DNA of 64,000 nucleotides, from positions 1 through 64,000 of the forward strand of contig NZ_JALJXJ010000002.1 of NCBI RefSeq assembly GCF_024170005.1, given 5' to 3'. The translations under genes were made by a program, and so were the position numbers. Each line of letters starts with the position of its first letter. Within the stretch, counting starts at the first letter, position 1. The notes under the pieces were generated by a model. The model did not search any database, had not been told where the DNA came from, and was given only the letters and a program-made list of their open reading frames with translations. Shown here one piece after another: positions 1 to 9,035 of the stretch. This DNA is from Azospirillum lipoferum. GTDB taxonomy: Bacteria; Pseudomonadota; Alphaproteobacteria; Azospirillales; Azospirillaceae.

Positions 1-138
1 GAGGTGCGGTGGAAGGGGGTGGTGCTGTCGTATCGGGCCTTCGACAAGGACCAGCGGGTCACCCAGGCCGACGTCGTGGAGAACAAGCGGCTGAGCGCGG
101 TGCTGGCTGAGGTGAAGGAAATGCAGGAGAGCCGGTAG
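1..138 (+). CDS. C-terminal fragment of a transposase-like protein (cut by window edge)
   Basis: The first reading frame is open from base 1 to a TAG at 136-138 and encodes 45 residues, including the short motifs YRAFDKDQRV and VENKRL. From memory this tail resembles the C-termini of ISNCY-type or integrase-core transposases, but I cannot confirm it and the catalytic part lies outside the window. No inverted repeat is visible just downstream. It may be a complete IS or a remnant; the sequence to the left would decide. Confidence 0.4.
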   Translation, partial: EVRWKGVVLSYRAFDKDQRVTQADVVENKRLSAVLAEVKEMQESR

Positions 139-275
139 CAACATTGTCTGTCCGCCCTCACCGAGCGCATCCCTTAAGCATGCATGGCTGGGTCTTTGTG
201 GGGGTGGCCGGTTGCGGCATGGCGGACGGTCGATATGTTGCCCATTTCCGGCGTCGCACCTTCTGACCCGGATGG

Positions 276-1490
276 ATGATGTCGTCGAAGAACCAGCCCA
301 CCCCGCCCGATCAGCGTCAGGCCGTCCTGTCCCAGCGCCGCAATCTCAAGATGGCCGAATCCGCCCACGCCTATGTGCGTGGCAGCACGGTGAAGTTCTA
401 TGAATGGCTGGAGCAATCCGGCGGCAAGGTGCCGGACGGTCCGCCGGTCTGGATCTGCGGCGACTGCCATGTCGGCAATCTGGGGCCGGTCGCCAACGCC
501 AAGGGCCGCATCGACATCCAAATCCGCGACGTCGACCAGACGGTGATCGGGAATCCCGCCCATGACCTGATCCGCCTTGGATTGTCGCTCGCCACCGCGG
601 CGCGCGGCTCCGACCTGCCCGGCGTCACCACGGCGCTGATGCTGGAGCAGATGATCGAGGGTTACATGATGACGCTCGACGGCGATCTTGGTGGCGATGC
701 GGTGCGCAGGAAGCCGTCGGTTGTCCGTGTCGGCATACGCCAAGCCGTCGGCCGCACCTGGAAGCATCTGGCCAGAGACCGCATCAAGGACATCCGCCCC
801 ACCATTCCGCTCGGCAAACGCTTCTGGCCGCTGACCACCGAGGAACGCACGGCAGTGGAGGAACTGTTCGCCAAGGATCAGGTGCGCCGTCTGGTGACCA
901 CCCTGCACTCCCGCGACGACAAAGACCGGATCGAGCTTCTGGACGCCGCCTATTGGGTCAAGGGCTGCAGTTCACTGGGCCGGCTGCGGGTGGCGGTGCT
1001 GCTCGGCGTGGGTGAGGGCCATTACGACGAAGGCGGTCTCAGCCTGATCGACATCAAGGAAGCGGTACAGGCCGCGGCGCCGCGCGCCAAAAAGAACGGC
1101 ATGCCGCGCGACAATGCCGAGCGGGTCGTGACCGGCGCTCAGCATCTCTCGCCCTATCTCGGCGACCGCATGCGCCCTGCCCGCTTGCTCGACCGCGCCG
1201 TCTTCCTGCGCGAGCTGCTTCCGCAGGACATCAAGCTCGATTTCGACCATCTGACGCAGGAGGAAGCGACCCGCGCCGCTTTCTTCCTGGCCGCCGTGGT
1301 CGGCAAGGCGCATGCACGCCAGATGGATGAGGAGACGCGCAAATCATGGCGCGGTGAGCTGGCGCGCAACCGCACCAAGAGCCTGGATGCCCCGTCCTGG
1401 CTGTGGTCCAGCATCGTCGATCTGATCGTCGGTCACGAAGCGGCCTATCTGGAGCATTGCCGCCGCTATGCGGAACGGCCGGGCGGCTGA
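276..1490 (+). CDS. DUF2252 family protein
   Basis: A 404-residue soluble protein. DUF2252 proteins have a kinase-like (aminoglycoside-phosphotransferase-like) fold but no established reaction. The family hallmarks are visible: GDCHVGNLG at residues 62-70, RDVDQT at 84-89 and a D-L-I-R-L segment near 97-101, which correspond to the catalytic-loop and metal-binding positions of the fold. The start is the first in-frame ATG of a run of overlapping ATGs (272-281), with no clear Shine-Dalgarno. It is transcribed alone and its tail overlaps the 3' end of the convergent cca gene by 25 bases. The biochemical role is unknown. Confidence 0.85.
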   Translation: MMSSKNQPTPPDQRQAVLSQRRNLKMAESAHAYVRGSTVKFYEWLEQSGGKVPDGPPVWICGDCHVGNLGPVANAKGRIDIQIRDVDQTVIGNPAHDLIRLGLSLATAARGSDLPGVTTALMLEQMIEGYMMTLDGDLGGDAVRRKPSVVRVGIRQAVGRTWKHLARDRIKDIRPTIPLGKRFWPLTTEERTAVEELFAKDQVRRLVTTLHSRDDKDRIELLDAAYWVKGCSSLGRLRVAVLLGVGEGHYDEGGLSLIDIKEAVQAAAPRAKKNGMPRDNAERVVTGAQHLSPYLGDRMRPARLLDRAVFLRELLPQDIKLDFDHLTQEEATRAAFFLAAVVGKAHARQMDEETRKSWRGELARNRTKSLDAPSWLWSSIVDLIVGHEAAYLEHCRRYAERPGG

Positions 1491-2725
1491 TCGAGAAGGC
1501 CGCGCGCCATCTCCAGGCAGGCGTCGCGGCTGGGCTGAAAATCCGCGGCGATCCACCAAGCCTCAATCCGCTTCAGCAGTTCGCCGACCGCCGGGCCGCG
1601 CGGAACGCCAAGCTCCAGCAGGTCGCGGCCGGCGATGGGCAGCTTCAATCCCGGCAGATCATCGGCCACCGTCATCACCCTGCGCAGTACCGTCAGGTCC
1701 AACGGTCCGTCGTGGATGGCGGCAGCGATCAGCAGCAGGTCGCCGAACAGCTCGGCCTCTCCAAGGCGGTAGAGCGCCTGACGCAGGGCCTTGCGGTCGT
1801 CGGAGGGTGCCACTGCCACCGGCGGTTCGACCAGCGCCAGCAGCCGGTCCCGTTCGTGATTGGACAGGCGCAGAGCTTCGACGGCCCGCAGTGCGCCCGG
1901 CCGGTCGCCGTCCAGCACCGCCGCCAGCCGGCGTGTCGGATCGGGCGTCACCCCCAGATCGCGTTCCACCGCGATCAACCGCTCCAGCCGGTCGGTATCC
2001 ATGGCTTCCGGCAAAAGATGGACCATGATCCCCTGCCCCATCATCAGCCGCCAGACCGAAGCGGCACAGGGCGCGGTCAGCAGGCGGAACAGCTCGCCCC
2101 TTACACGCTCGCCCGATAAAGTCGGCAGACGCGGCGCCAGTTCGCGGCAGGCGGCGAGTGCCTCGGCATCCGGCTCACCCCGACCGTAATGGGCGTAGAA
2201 GCGGAAGAAGCGCAGCAGGCGCAGCACGTCTTCTTCGATCCGACGGCGGGCTTCGCCGACGAAGCGGACACGTCCGGCGGCTAGATCCGCGAGACCGCCG
2301 AACGGGTCGAACATCGCGCCATCCGGCGTGCAGCTCAGCGCGTTCATGGTCAGGTCACGGCGCGCGGCGTCCTCGATCCAGTCGTCGGTGAATTCGACGC
2401 GGGCATGACGGCCGAAATTCTCCACATCGCGCCGCAGCGTGGTGATCTCATAGGGCTTGCCGCCGCACAGCGCGGTGACGGTGCCATGGGCGATGCCGGT
2501 CGGGATGACACGGATTCCGGCGGCCTCCAGCAGTTCAATCACCCGCTCCGGCGGCGCATGGGTGGCGATGTCGATGTCCTTGACTGGCCGGCCGAGCCAC
2601 GCATCGCGCACGCAGCCGCCGACGAATCGCGCGTCGGCGCCGCCCGACGCCAGGGCATCGAACACTGCCAGGCTTTCGGGCGCGGTCATCCAGGGCTGGG
2701 GAGACAGGCGTGCGGCAACGGTCAT
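1466..2725 (-). CDS. cca: CCA tRNA nucleotidyltransferase / poly(A) polymerase family
   Basis: Adds or repairs the 3' CCA of tRNAs. The 419-residue protein has the class II nucleotidyltransferase signature: GGCVRD at residues 36-41, the DxD metal site in KDIDIAT (49-55), and RRDLTMNA at 122-129. A helical tRNA-binding half follows. The frame stays open upstream to 2845, but that extension overlaps the NUDIX gene and is not family-like, so I start at MTVAARL (2725); an ATG at 2758 is the alternative. It follows the NUDIX gene on the same strand, a neighbourhood common in alphaproteobacteria. The tRNA-Gln gene in this window already encodes its CCA, so the enzyme may serve mainly repair there. 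Confidence 0.9.
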   Translation of the reverse strand: MTVAARLSPQPWMTAPESLAVFDALASGGADARFVGGCVRDAWLGRPVKDIDIATHAPPERVIELLEAAGIRVIPTGIAHGTVTALCGGKPYEITTLRRDVENFGRHARVEFTDDWIEDAARRDLTMNALSCTPDGAMFDPFGGLADLAAGRVRFVGEARRRIEEDVLRLLRFFRFYAHYGRGEPDAEALAACRELAPRLPTLSGERVRGELFRLLTAPCAASVWRLMMGQGIMVHLLPEAMDTDRLERLIAVERDLGVTPDPTRRLAAVLDGDRPGALRAVEALRLSNHERDRLLALVEPPVAVAPSDDRKALRQALYRLGEAELFGDLLLIAAAIHDGPLDLTVLRRVMTVADDLPGLKLPIAGRDLLELGVPRGPAVGELLKRIEAWWIAADFQPSRDACLEMARGLLDQPPGRSA

Positions 2726-2795
2726 GGCGCGCGACGCTATCCGATTCCCGTTCCCCATGCCACCGCCGTCAAATTTGGGCGCCAATTTGGGGCCG

Positions 2796-3527
2796 TCAGT
2801 CCGCCCCCTCCCCCGTCTCACGAGCGGCGGCACCCAGTACGTCACGCAGGTTCACCAGCATGCCGGCGGTTGCCCCCCAGATGTAGCGCTGCTGATAGGG
2901 GAAGGCGTAGAACCAGCGCGGCTTGCCAAGGAATTCCCGGCTGTGGCGTTGCGGGTTCGATGGGTCAAGGATGAAGGACAGCGGCACCTCGAACACTTCC
3001 GCCACCTCGGTCGGGTCGGGCGTCAGGATGAAAGGCGGCGTCACCACCCCCACCACCGGAGTCACCCGGAAGCCAGTGCGCGTGACATAGGTGTCCAGCC
3101 GGCCGACGATCTCGATCCGGCTGCGCTCCAGCCCGATCTCCTCCGCGGTTTCACGCAGCGCCGTTTCCTCCGGGCTGCCGTCCTCCGGCTCCCTCCGGCC
3201 GCCGGGAAAGCTGATTTGACCCGCATGGGCGCTCAGCGTCGCGGTGCGCTGGGTGAAGATGACGGTCAACTCCTCCGGCCGGTCGACCAGCGGGACCAAT
3301 ACCGCCGCCTCGCGTAGGGTCGACGGGGGCCCCATCTCCGGATTCAGGTCGTGGTCGCCCCGGATCTTGGCCAGGTGCTTCGGCGCCGTCCTGTTGGACT
3401 GGACCGCACTCTCCACCGCCGCATCAAACGTCTCATCGGGGCTCATCGCCGGGAAGCGCCGACGGACCTCCTCCAGACTCAGTCGCCAGACAGCCTGCCC
3501 AGCGCGAAGAAGACCTTGTTGCTCCAT
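2796..3527 (-). CDS. NUDIX hydrolase, CoA diphosphatase (NudL/YeaB) type
   Basis: Predicted to cleave CoA or acyl-CoA to 4'-phosphopantetheine and adenosine 3',5'-bisphosphate. The 243-residue protein carries HAGQISFPGG at 101-110, which is specific to the CoA-pyrophosphatase branch, followed by the Nudix helix with RETAEEIGL ending near 133. The extra residue in the G-x-E spacing is normal for this subgroup. The N-terminal 70 residues are a poorly conserved helical region. The gene overlaps the upstream DUF1285 gene by 49 bases and sits 70 bases before cca, suggesting one transcript. Confidence 0.88.
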   Translation of the reverse strand: MEQQGLLRAGQAVWRLSLEEVRRRFPAMSPDETFDAAVESAVQSNRTAPKHLAKIRGDHDLNPEMGPPSTLREAAVLVPLVDRPEELTVIFTQRTATLSAHAGQISFPGGRREPEDGSPEETALRETAEEIGLERSRIEIVGRLDTYVTRTGFRVTPVVGVVTPPFILTPDPTEVAEVFEVPLSFILDPSNPQRHSREFLGKPRWFYAFPYQQRYIWGATAGMLVNLRDVLGAAARETGEGAD

Positions 3528-4120
3528 AGACCCACCTCGGACTCGCCGGTTTCGGTGCGGCGCGTCTCGCTGCGCTCGACCATGTCATAGAACACGGACC
3601 GCAGGATCAGCGCCTCCAGCCGGCTTCTGATTTCGATGTAGGGTGCCGGCTCCCCGGTTTCAGGGTTCACGGCGACGCGGATCGGGTGTTCGGGGCCGGC
3701 CTCCACCCAATGATCGAGGTTGGTGCGGAAGGACAGGACCTGTCCGGTCCCGCTGCCTGCCACCGCCATCTCCACCGCGACGAAAGGGGCGTCCTCCACC
3801 ACGATCCGGCCGCGCTCGACCGGCGTGACCAGCCAGTAATCGCCGTCGTCGTCGCGCTTCAGGACGGTGGAGAACAGCTTCGCCAGCTCGATCCGGCGGA
3901 TGGGATCGCCATTGTGGAACCAGGTGCCGTCGCGCGCAATGCGGATGTCGTACTGCTCCAGCGTCGGCGTCCGTCCCAGCGCTGACGGCAGGTCAGACGG
4001 TCGGTCCTGCGGCGCCTCCGAAACGGTTTGCCCATCTGAGCGCTTGTCATTCGCCATCGCGTTACCGACTTTCATGGAATTGGGAACCGTTTTGTCCCCG
4101 GACATGCGCATTTTCGCCAC
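3479..4120 (-). CDS. DUF1285 domain-containing protein
   Basis: A 213-residue protein of the DUF1285 family, which has structures but no assigned function. The domain covers roughly residues 45-205, with the family-typical stretches YDIRIARDGTW, NGDPI and EIRSRLEALILRSVFYD. The first 45 residues are polar and contain several Met codons (4120, 4075, 4057), so the true start is uncertain. It heads the group DUF1285-NUDIX-cca and is divergent from the moxR operon across about 150 bases. The 49-base overlap with the NUDIX gene suggests translational coupling. Confidence 0.8.
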   Translation of the reverse strand: MAKMRMSGDKTVPNSMKVGNAMANDKRSDGQTVSEAPQDRPSDLPSALGRTPTLEQYDIRIARDGTWFHNGDPIRRIELAKLFSTVLKRDDDGDYWLVTPVERGRIVVEDAPFVAVEMAVAGSGTGQVLSFRTNLDHWVEAGPEHPIRVAVNPETGEPAPYIEIRSRLEALILRSVFYDMVERSETRRTETGESEVGLWSNKVFFALGRLSGD

Positions 4121-4271
4121 ACTCGGCCGCTAGGTCCACACCAATGGTCCGGCGGCACCACCCGTCCGGCGGCACATCCGGCGGCGGGATTCGGAAAATG
4201 GGTGTCGACAAGGCGCCGGAACAGGGCCAACCATGCGGATCCCGTGTTTCGCGTCGCGGAATCCTGCGACC

Positions 4272-5333
4272 ATGACACCGATAGGCCCACCATCGGGGAG
4301 CAGCAGCTTGAGCGCACAGGACATCCTGAGGGGGCAGCCTCCCGTGCCGGAGGACCCGCAACGGCTGATGGAGGAGATCGAGGCGCTGGGCGACCGCCTG
4401 GCCTCGGTCCGCGACCGCATCGGCCGCGTCATCTTCGGCCAGCAGGAGGTGATCGACCGCACGCTGGTCACGCTTCTGGCCGGCGGCCATGTCCTGCTGA
4501 TCGGCGTTCCCGGCCTTGCCAAGACGCGGCTGGTGGAAACGCTGGGCACCGTTCTGGGCCTCGCCGAGAAGCGAATCCAGTGCACGCCGGACCTGATGCC
4601 CGCCGACATCCTGGGTTCGGAAGTGCTGGAGGAAGGCGACAACGGCCGCCGGTCCTTCCGCTTCCTGCCCGGCCCGGTGTTCAGCCAGTTGCTGATGGCC
4701 GACGAGATCAACCGCGCCAGCCCGCGTACACAGTCCGCCCTGCTCCAGGCGATGCAGGAGCACCGGGTTTCGGTCGCCGGCCAGTATCATCCACTGCCCC
4801 AGCCCTTCCATGTTCTGGCCACCCAGAACCCGCTGGAGCAGGAAGGCACCTATCCGCTGCCGGAAGCCCAGCTCGACCGCTTCCTGATGCAGATCGACGT
4901 CGATTATCCGGACCGCGAGGCCGAACGGCGGATGATGATCGCCACCACCGGCGCTACCGACGAGCGTGCGGTGACGGTGCTGTCGGCCGCCGATCTGCAG
5001 ACGGCACAACGTCTCGTCCGCCGCGTCCCGGTCGGCGAAGGGGTGGTGGACGGCATCCTCGACCTCGTCCGCCGCGGTCGGCCGGAGATGTCGGAGCTGA
5101 TGGAGGTTCGCCAGCATGTCGCCTGGGGGCCTGGCCCGCGCGCCAGCCAGGCGCTGATGCTGGCCGCCCGCGCCCGTGCGGTGCTGGATGGCCGGCTTTC
5201 GCCGTCGCTGGACGATGTCGTGGCGCTCGCCAAGCCGATCCTGAAGCATCGCATGGCGCTGAACTTCGCCGCGCGCGCCGACGGGGTGACGCTGGACGAC
5301 GTCATCGACCGTCTCTGCGCGCCCCTGACCTGA
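4272..5333 (+). CDS. MoxR-family AAA+ ATPase
   Basis: A 353-residue MoxR ATPase, a chaperone-like AAA+ protein that usually works with VWA-domain proteins on metal-centre insertion or envelope complexes. Walker A GVPGLAKT is at 78-85, Walker B LLMADEINRA at 140-149, followed by the sensor region ATQNPLEQEGTYPLPEAQLDRF-type motif. The frame is open to 4233, but the extra 13 residues look non-coding, so I start at MTPIGPP. It is first in a four-gene operon with DUF58, a BatA/DUF4159 protein and a large membrane protein, 20 bases before the DUF58 start. Confidence 0.92.
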   Translation: MTPIGPPSGSSSLSAQDILRGQPPVPEDPQRLMEEIEALGDRLASVRDRIGRVIFGQQEVIDRTLVTLLAGGHVLLIGVPGLAKTRLVETLGTVLGLAEKRIQCTPDLMPADILGSEVLEEGDNGRRSFRFLPGPVFSQLLMADEINRASPRTQSALLQAMQEHRVSVAGQYHPLPQPFHVLATQNPLEQEGTYPLPEAQLDRFLMQIDVDYPDREAERRMMIATTGATDERAVTVLSAADLQTAQRLVRRVPVGEGVVDGILDLVRRGRPEMSELMEVRQHVAWGPGPRASQALMLAARARAVLDGRLSPSLDDVVALAKPILKHRMALNFAARADGVTLDDVIDRLCAPLT

Positions 5334-5353
5334 CCACCCGCAGCGGAGCCGCA

Positions 5354-6271
5354 ATGCCGCGAAGCACAACCTCCCCGCAGACGAGTCAGCTGTCGAACAC
5401 CCTGCTGGCGCGGCATCGCGCGGAGGAGTTGGCATCCGCCCTGCCGCCGCTTCTGGTCGCGGCGGAGCGGGTGGCGGCGACCGTCGCCCAGGGCGTCCAT
5501 GGTCGGCGCCGTGTCGGGCTGGGCGAGACCTTCTGGCAATTCCGTCGCTACCAGCCGGGCGACGCGCCGTCGATGATCGACTGGCGCCAGTCGGCGAAGA
5601 CCCAGCCGGTCTATGTCCGCGAGAATGAATGGGAGGCGGCGCAGAGCGTCTGGTTGTGGCGCGACCGCTCCGCCTCCATGGATTTCCGCTCCGCCGCCGG
5701 GCTGCCGACCAAGCGGGAGCGCGCCGACCTGCTGACGCTCGCCACCGCCGTTCTGCTGGCGCGTGGCGGCGAGCGGGTGGCGCTGCTGAACAGCGGCGTG
5801 CGCCCCGACCATGGCAAGACTGCCATCGACCGCATCGCCCGGCTGATGACCGACCCGCGCGCCGCTGCCGCACCCGACCCGCTGCCGCGGGTGGAGCCCC
5901 TGCCCCGCCATGCCCAAACGGTTCTCTTCGGCGACCTGCTGTCCCCCCTGTCGGAGATACACACCACCGTCGCCGGTCTGACCGGCCGCGGCCTGCGCGG
6001 CCATCTGGTCCAGATCCTCGATCCGGCGGAAGAGACTCTGCCCTATGACGGCCGCGTCGATTTCCGCGGGATGGAGGGAGAGCAGAATCTGCTGGTCCCG
6101 CGCGTTGAGGCCGTCCGCGAAGCCTACCGCGAGCGCCTGAAGGCGCAGCAGGACGGACTTGCGGCACTGGCCCGCACCGCCGGCTGGAGCTTCGCCGTCC
6201 ACCGCACCGACCGTTCCCCGCAATCCGCGCTGCTCACCCTGTGGGGTGCGATGGCGATGGAGGCGGTGTGA
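5354..6271 (+). CDS. DUF58 domain-containing protein
   Basis: A 305-residue protein of the DUF58 family, the usual partner of MoxR ATPases with a degenerate von Willebrand-A-like fold. The signature YQPGDAPSMIDWRQSAKT is at 66-83, followed by RSASMDF, a MIDAS-like D-x-S-x-S variant (RDRSASMD). The start is set by CGGAG at 5344-5348, five bases before ATG. No membrane segment is evident. It lies 20 bases after moxR and 40 before the next gene. The role is inferred only from its partners. Confidence 0.88.
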   Translation: MPRSTTSPQTSQLSNTLLARHRAEELASALPPLLVAAERVAATVAQGVHGRRRVGLGETFWQFRRYQPGDAPSMIDWRQSAKTQPVYVRENEWEAAQSVWLWRDRSASMDFRSAAGLPTKRERADLLTLATAVLLARGGERVALLNSGVRPDHGKTAIDRIARLMTDPRAAAAPDPLPRVEPLPRHAQTVLFGDLLSPLSEIHTTVAGLTGRGLRGHLVQILDPAEETLPYDGRVDFRGMEGEQNLLVPRVEAVREAYRERLKAQQDGLAALARTAGWSFAVHRTDRSPQSALLTLWGAMAMEAV

Positions 6272-6311
6272 CGAGGCCCGACTATTTCCTCCTCCTCGTG
6301 AAGACGCGCCA

Positions 6312-9035
6312 ATGCTGGGTCTAGGACCGATCGCCTTCGCCGCCCCTTGGGTCTTGACCGCACTGGCAGCCCTGCCGGTCCTGTGGTGGCTGCTGCGTGT
6401 CACGCCGCCGGCGCCGCGCGCGATCCAGTTCCCCGCCATCCGCCTGCTGCGCGACCTGACGGCGCGGGAGGAAACGCCGGCCCGTACGCCCTGGTGGCTG
6501 CTGCTTCTGCGGCTGATCGTGGCGGCGCTGATCATCCTGGCATTGGCCGGGCCCCTGCTGAACCCACGCGCTGCCCTGCCCGGCGGCGGGCCGCTGTTGC
6601 TGGTGGTCGACAATGGCTGGGCCGCCGGGCGCGACTGGCCGACCCGCAAGCGCACGATGGACGAACTGATCGCCCAGGCCGACCGCCAGCAACGCCCGGT
6701 AATCCTGTTGCCCACAGCTTCGGCCGCGGACGGCCAACCCATCCATGCCAGTGCCGTCCTGCCGGCGCCGGAAGCCCGCCGTCTGGCCCAGGCGATGGTT
6801 CCCCTTCCCTGGCCGACCGACCGCGCGGCGGCGCTGGAAGCCTTGAAGGCGGTGGCGGTGCAGGCCAACGGTCGCGGCTCCATCCACGCGGTTTGGTTGA
6901 GTGATGGGGTCGGCGACAAACAGGCCGTCGCCCTCGCCGCCGGTCTTCAACGGCTGGGTTCCGCCGACGTTCTCGATGACTCAGCCGAGCATCCGCCCCA
7001 CCTGCTCCTACCACCCGCCAGCGAGGGCACGGCGCTGACCGCCCGTGTCGTCCGCGCCGACCCGTCCAAGCCGGAGCCGGTGACCGTCCGCCTCGCCGCC
7101 GCCGACGGCCGGCTGCTGACCCGCCAGACCGTCACCTTCGAGCCGGGCCAGAAGGTGCGGGAGGTGCGGCTGGATGTGCCGACCGAACTGCGCAACGACG
7201 CAGCCAGCCTGCGGGTGGAGGGCGACACCACCGCCGGCGCCACCGTCCTGCTGGATGAACGCTGGCGGCGCCGCCCGGTCGGCCTTGCCTCCGGTAGGTC
7301 GGAGGGGGAAAGCCAGCCACTGCTGTCGGACCTCTATTACCTCGAACGCGCGCTGTCGCCCTACAATGAAGTGCGGCGCGGCGAGACGCTGGACCTGCTG
7401 AAACGCGATCTGGCCGTGCTGATCCTGTCCGACATCGGCGCTCTGACCGGCACCGAGGTTCAGGACATCGAGGATTGGGTGAAGAAGGGCGGCGTGCTGG
7501 TCCGCTTCGCCGGCCCGCGCCTGGCCCAGCATGCCGACACGCTGGTGCCGGTGCGGCTGCGCATCGGCGATCGTGCGTTGGGCGGCGCCCTGTCCTGGTC
7601 GGAGCCGGCGCGGCTCCAGCCCTTCCCGCCCAAATCGCCCTTCGAAGGGCTGACCATCCCGCCCGACGTGCAGGTGAACCGGCAGGTGCTTGCCGAACCG
7701 GCCCTGGATCTGGCCGACCGTACCTGGGCGAGGCTGGCCGACGGCACGCCGCTGGTCACCTCTCAGAAGCGCGGCGACGGCTGGATCGTGCTGGTCCATA
7801 CCACTGCCAGCCCGGACTGGTCGAACCTGCCGCTGTCCGGCCTGTTCGTCGACATGCTGCGCCGGCTGGTGGCGCTCAGCGGCGGCGTGACGGGAACGGC
7901 GGCGACCGCCTCGCTGGACCCGGTCGAGGTGCTGGACGGCACCGGCCGGCTGGTTCCGCCGCCGCCGACCGCCTTCCCGATTCCAGGCAATGCCGGCGCC
8001 GACGTGATCGGGCCGCGCCACCCGCCGGGCTTCTACGGCACCGACGATGCGCGCCGCGCGCTGAACCTGTCCGCTGCCGTCACCACCATCGACCCGCTGC
8101 CGGCGATGCCGACGGGTGTGGGTCGAGACGGCTATGGCGGCCGCGGCGAGGTTCCGCTGAAGCCGTCGCTGCTGGCGGCGGCCCTGGCGCTGTTGTCCAT
8201 CGACCTGCTGATCGCGCTTGCCCTGCGCGGCCTGCTGCGCCCGCCGAACCTGCGGCGTGGTACCGGGGGGGCGGCGGCCGGCCTGCTGCTCGCGCTGGCT
8301 CTATCCTCCGCACCTCAGCCGGCCCGTGCGCTCGATCAGGACAAGGCGGTCAAGGTGACGGCGGAGACCTACCTCGCCTATGTCCAGACCGGCGACAGCA
8401 GCGTCGACGACACCGCCCGCGCCGGGCTGGAGGGGCTGGTCAGCGTGCTCGGCCTGCGCACGGCGGTGGAGGCCGCCGGGGCGGTCGGTGTCGATCCCGA
8501 ACAGGACGAGCTGGCTTTCTACCCCCTGCTCTACTGGCCGGTGTCCGACCGCCAGAAGGCGCTGTCCGATCAGGCGCGCCAGCGGGTGAACGAGTACATG
8601 CGCAACGGCGGCACCATCCTGTTCGATACCCGCGATCAGGCGCCGGGCGGCGGCCCGGCCGTGCTGCAACGGCTGGTGCAGGGGCTGGACATCCCGCCGC
8701 TCGCTCCGGTCCCGCAGGACCATGTGCTGCGCAAATCCTTCTACCTGCTGACCGATTTCCCCGGCCGCTATGCCGGCGGGCAGCTGTGGATCGAAGCGCG
8801 GGAGGGGCCGGCCAATGACGGCGTGTCCTCCGTCGTCATCGGCGGCAATGACTGGGCGTCCGCCTGGGCGGTCGGCCGCAACGGCCAGCCGATGTTCGCG
8901 GTGATCCCCGGCGGCGAGCGCCAGCGCGAGATCGCCTATCGCTTCGGCGTCAACCTCGTGATGTACGCCCTGACCGGCAACTACAAAGCCGATCAAGTCC
9001 ATGTGCCCGCCATCCTGGAAAGGCTCGGCCAGTAA
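6312..9035 (+). CDS. Membrane protein with BatA N-terminal domain and DUF4159 C-terminal domain
   Basis: A 907-residue protein. Residues 8-28 and 61-81 form two membrane segments typical of BatA (aerotolerance) proteins. They are followed by a degenerate VWA-like region that starts LLLVVDNGWA near 96, so the canonical DxSxS metal site is missing. Further hydrophobic stretches near 620-640 and 652-672 precede a C-terminal DUF4159 domain from about 675 (LAYVQTGD, NGGTILFDTRD). DUF4159 resembles class I glutamine-amidotransferase-like folds. The frame is open to 6159, but conservation begins at MLGLGPIAF. Its stop abuts the next ATG directly (TAA-ATG), indicating coupling. Confidence 0.85.
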   Translation: MLGLGPIAFAAPWVLTALAALPVLWWLLRVTPPAPRAIQFPAIRLLRDLTAREETPARTPWWLLLLRLIVAALIILALAGPLLNPRAALPGGGPLLLVVDNGWAAGRDWPTRKRTMDELIAQADRQQRPVILLPTASAADGQPIHASAVLPAPEARRLAQAMVPLPWPTDRAAALEALKAVAVQANGRGSIHAVWLSDGVGDKQAVALAAGLQRLGSADVLDDSAEHPPHLLLPPASEGTALTARVVRADPSKPEPVTVRLAAADGRLLTRQTVTFEPGQKVREVRLDVPTELRNDAASLRVEGDTTAGATVLLDERWRRRPVGLASGRSEGESQPLLSDLYYLERALSPYNEVRRGETLDLLKRDLAVLILSDIGALTGTEVQDIEDWVKKGGVLVRFAGPRLAQHADTLVPVRLRIGDRALGGALSWSEPARLQPFPPKSPFEGLTIPPDVQVNRQVLAEPALDLADRTWARLADGTPLVTSQKRGDGWIVLVHTTASPDWSNLPLSGLFVDMLRRLVALSGGVTGTAATASLDPVEVLDGTGRLVPPPPTAFPIPGNAGADVIGPRHPPGFYGTDDARRALNLSAAVTTIDPLPAMPTGVGRDGYGGRGEVPLKPSLLAAALALLSIDLLIALALRGLLRPPNLRRGTGGAAAGLLLALALSSAPQPARALDQDKAVKVTAETYLAYVQTGDSSVDDTARAGLEGLVSVLGLRTAVEAAGAVGVDPEQDELAFYPLLYWPVSDRQKALSDQARQRVNEYMRNGGTILFDTRDQAPGGGPAVLQRLVQGLDIPPLAPVPQDHVLRKSFYLLTDFPGRYAGGQLWIEAREGPANDGVSSVVIGGNDWASAWAVGRNGQPMFAVIPGGERQREIAYRFGVNLVMYALTGNYKADQVHVPAILERLGQ

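Noticed and set aside
1403-2119. Long plus-strand frames opposite cca
   Set aside because: High GC gives long shadow frames; only the minus-strand product has conserved motifs.
4202-5353. Long open frame preceding the DUF58 start
   Set aside because: It overlaps moxR in another frame and its product is not protein-like; the DUF58 gene starts at 5354 with a good ribosome site.
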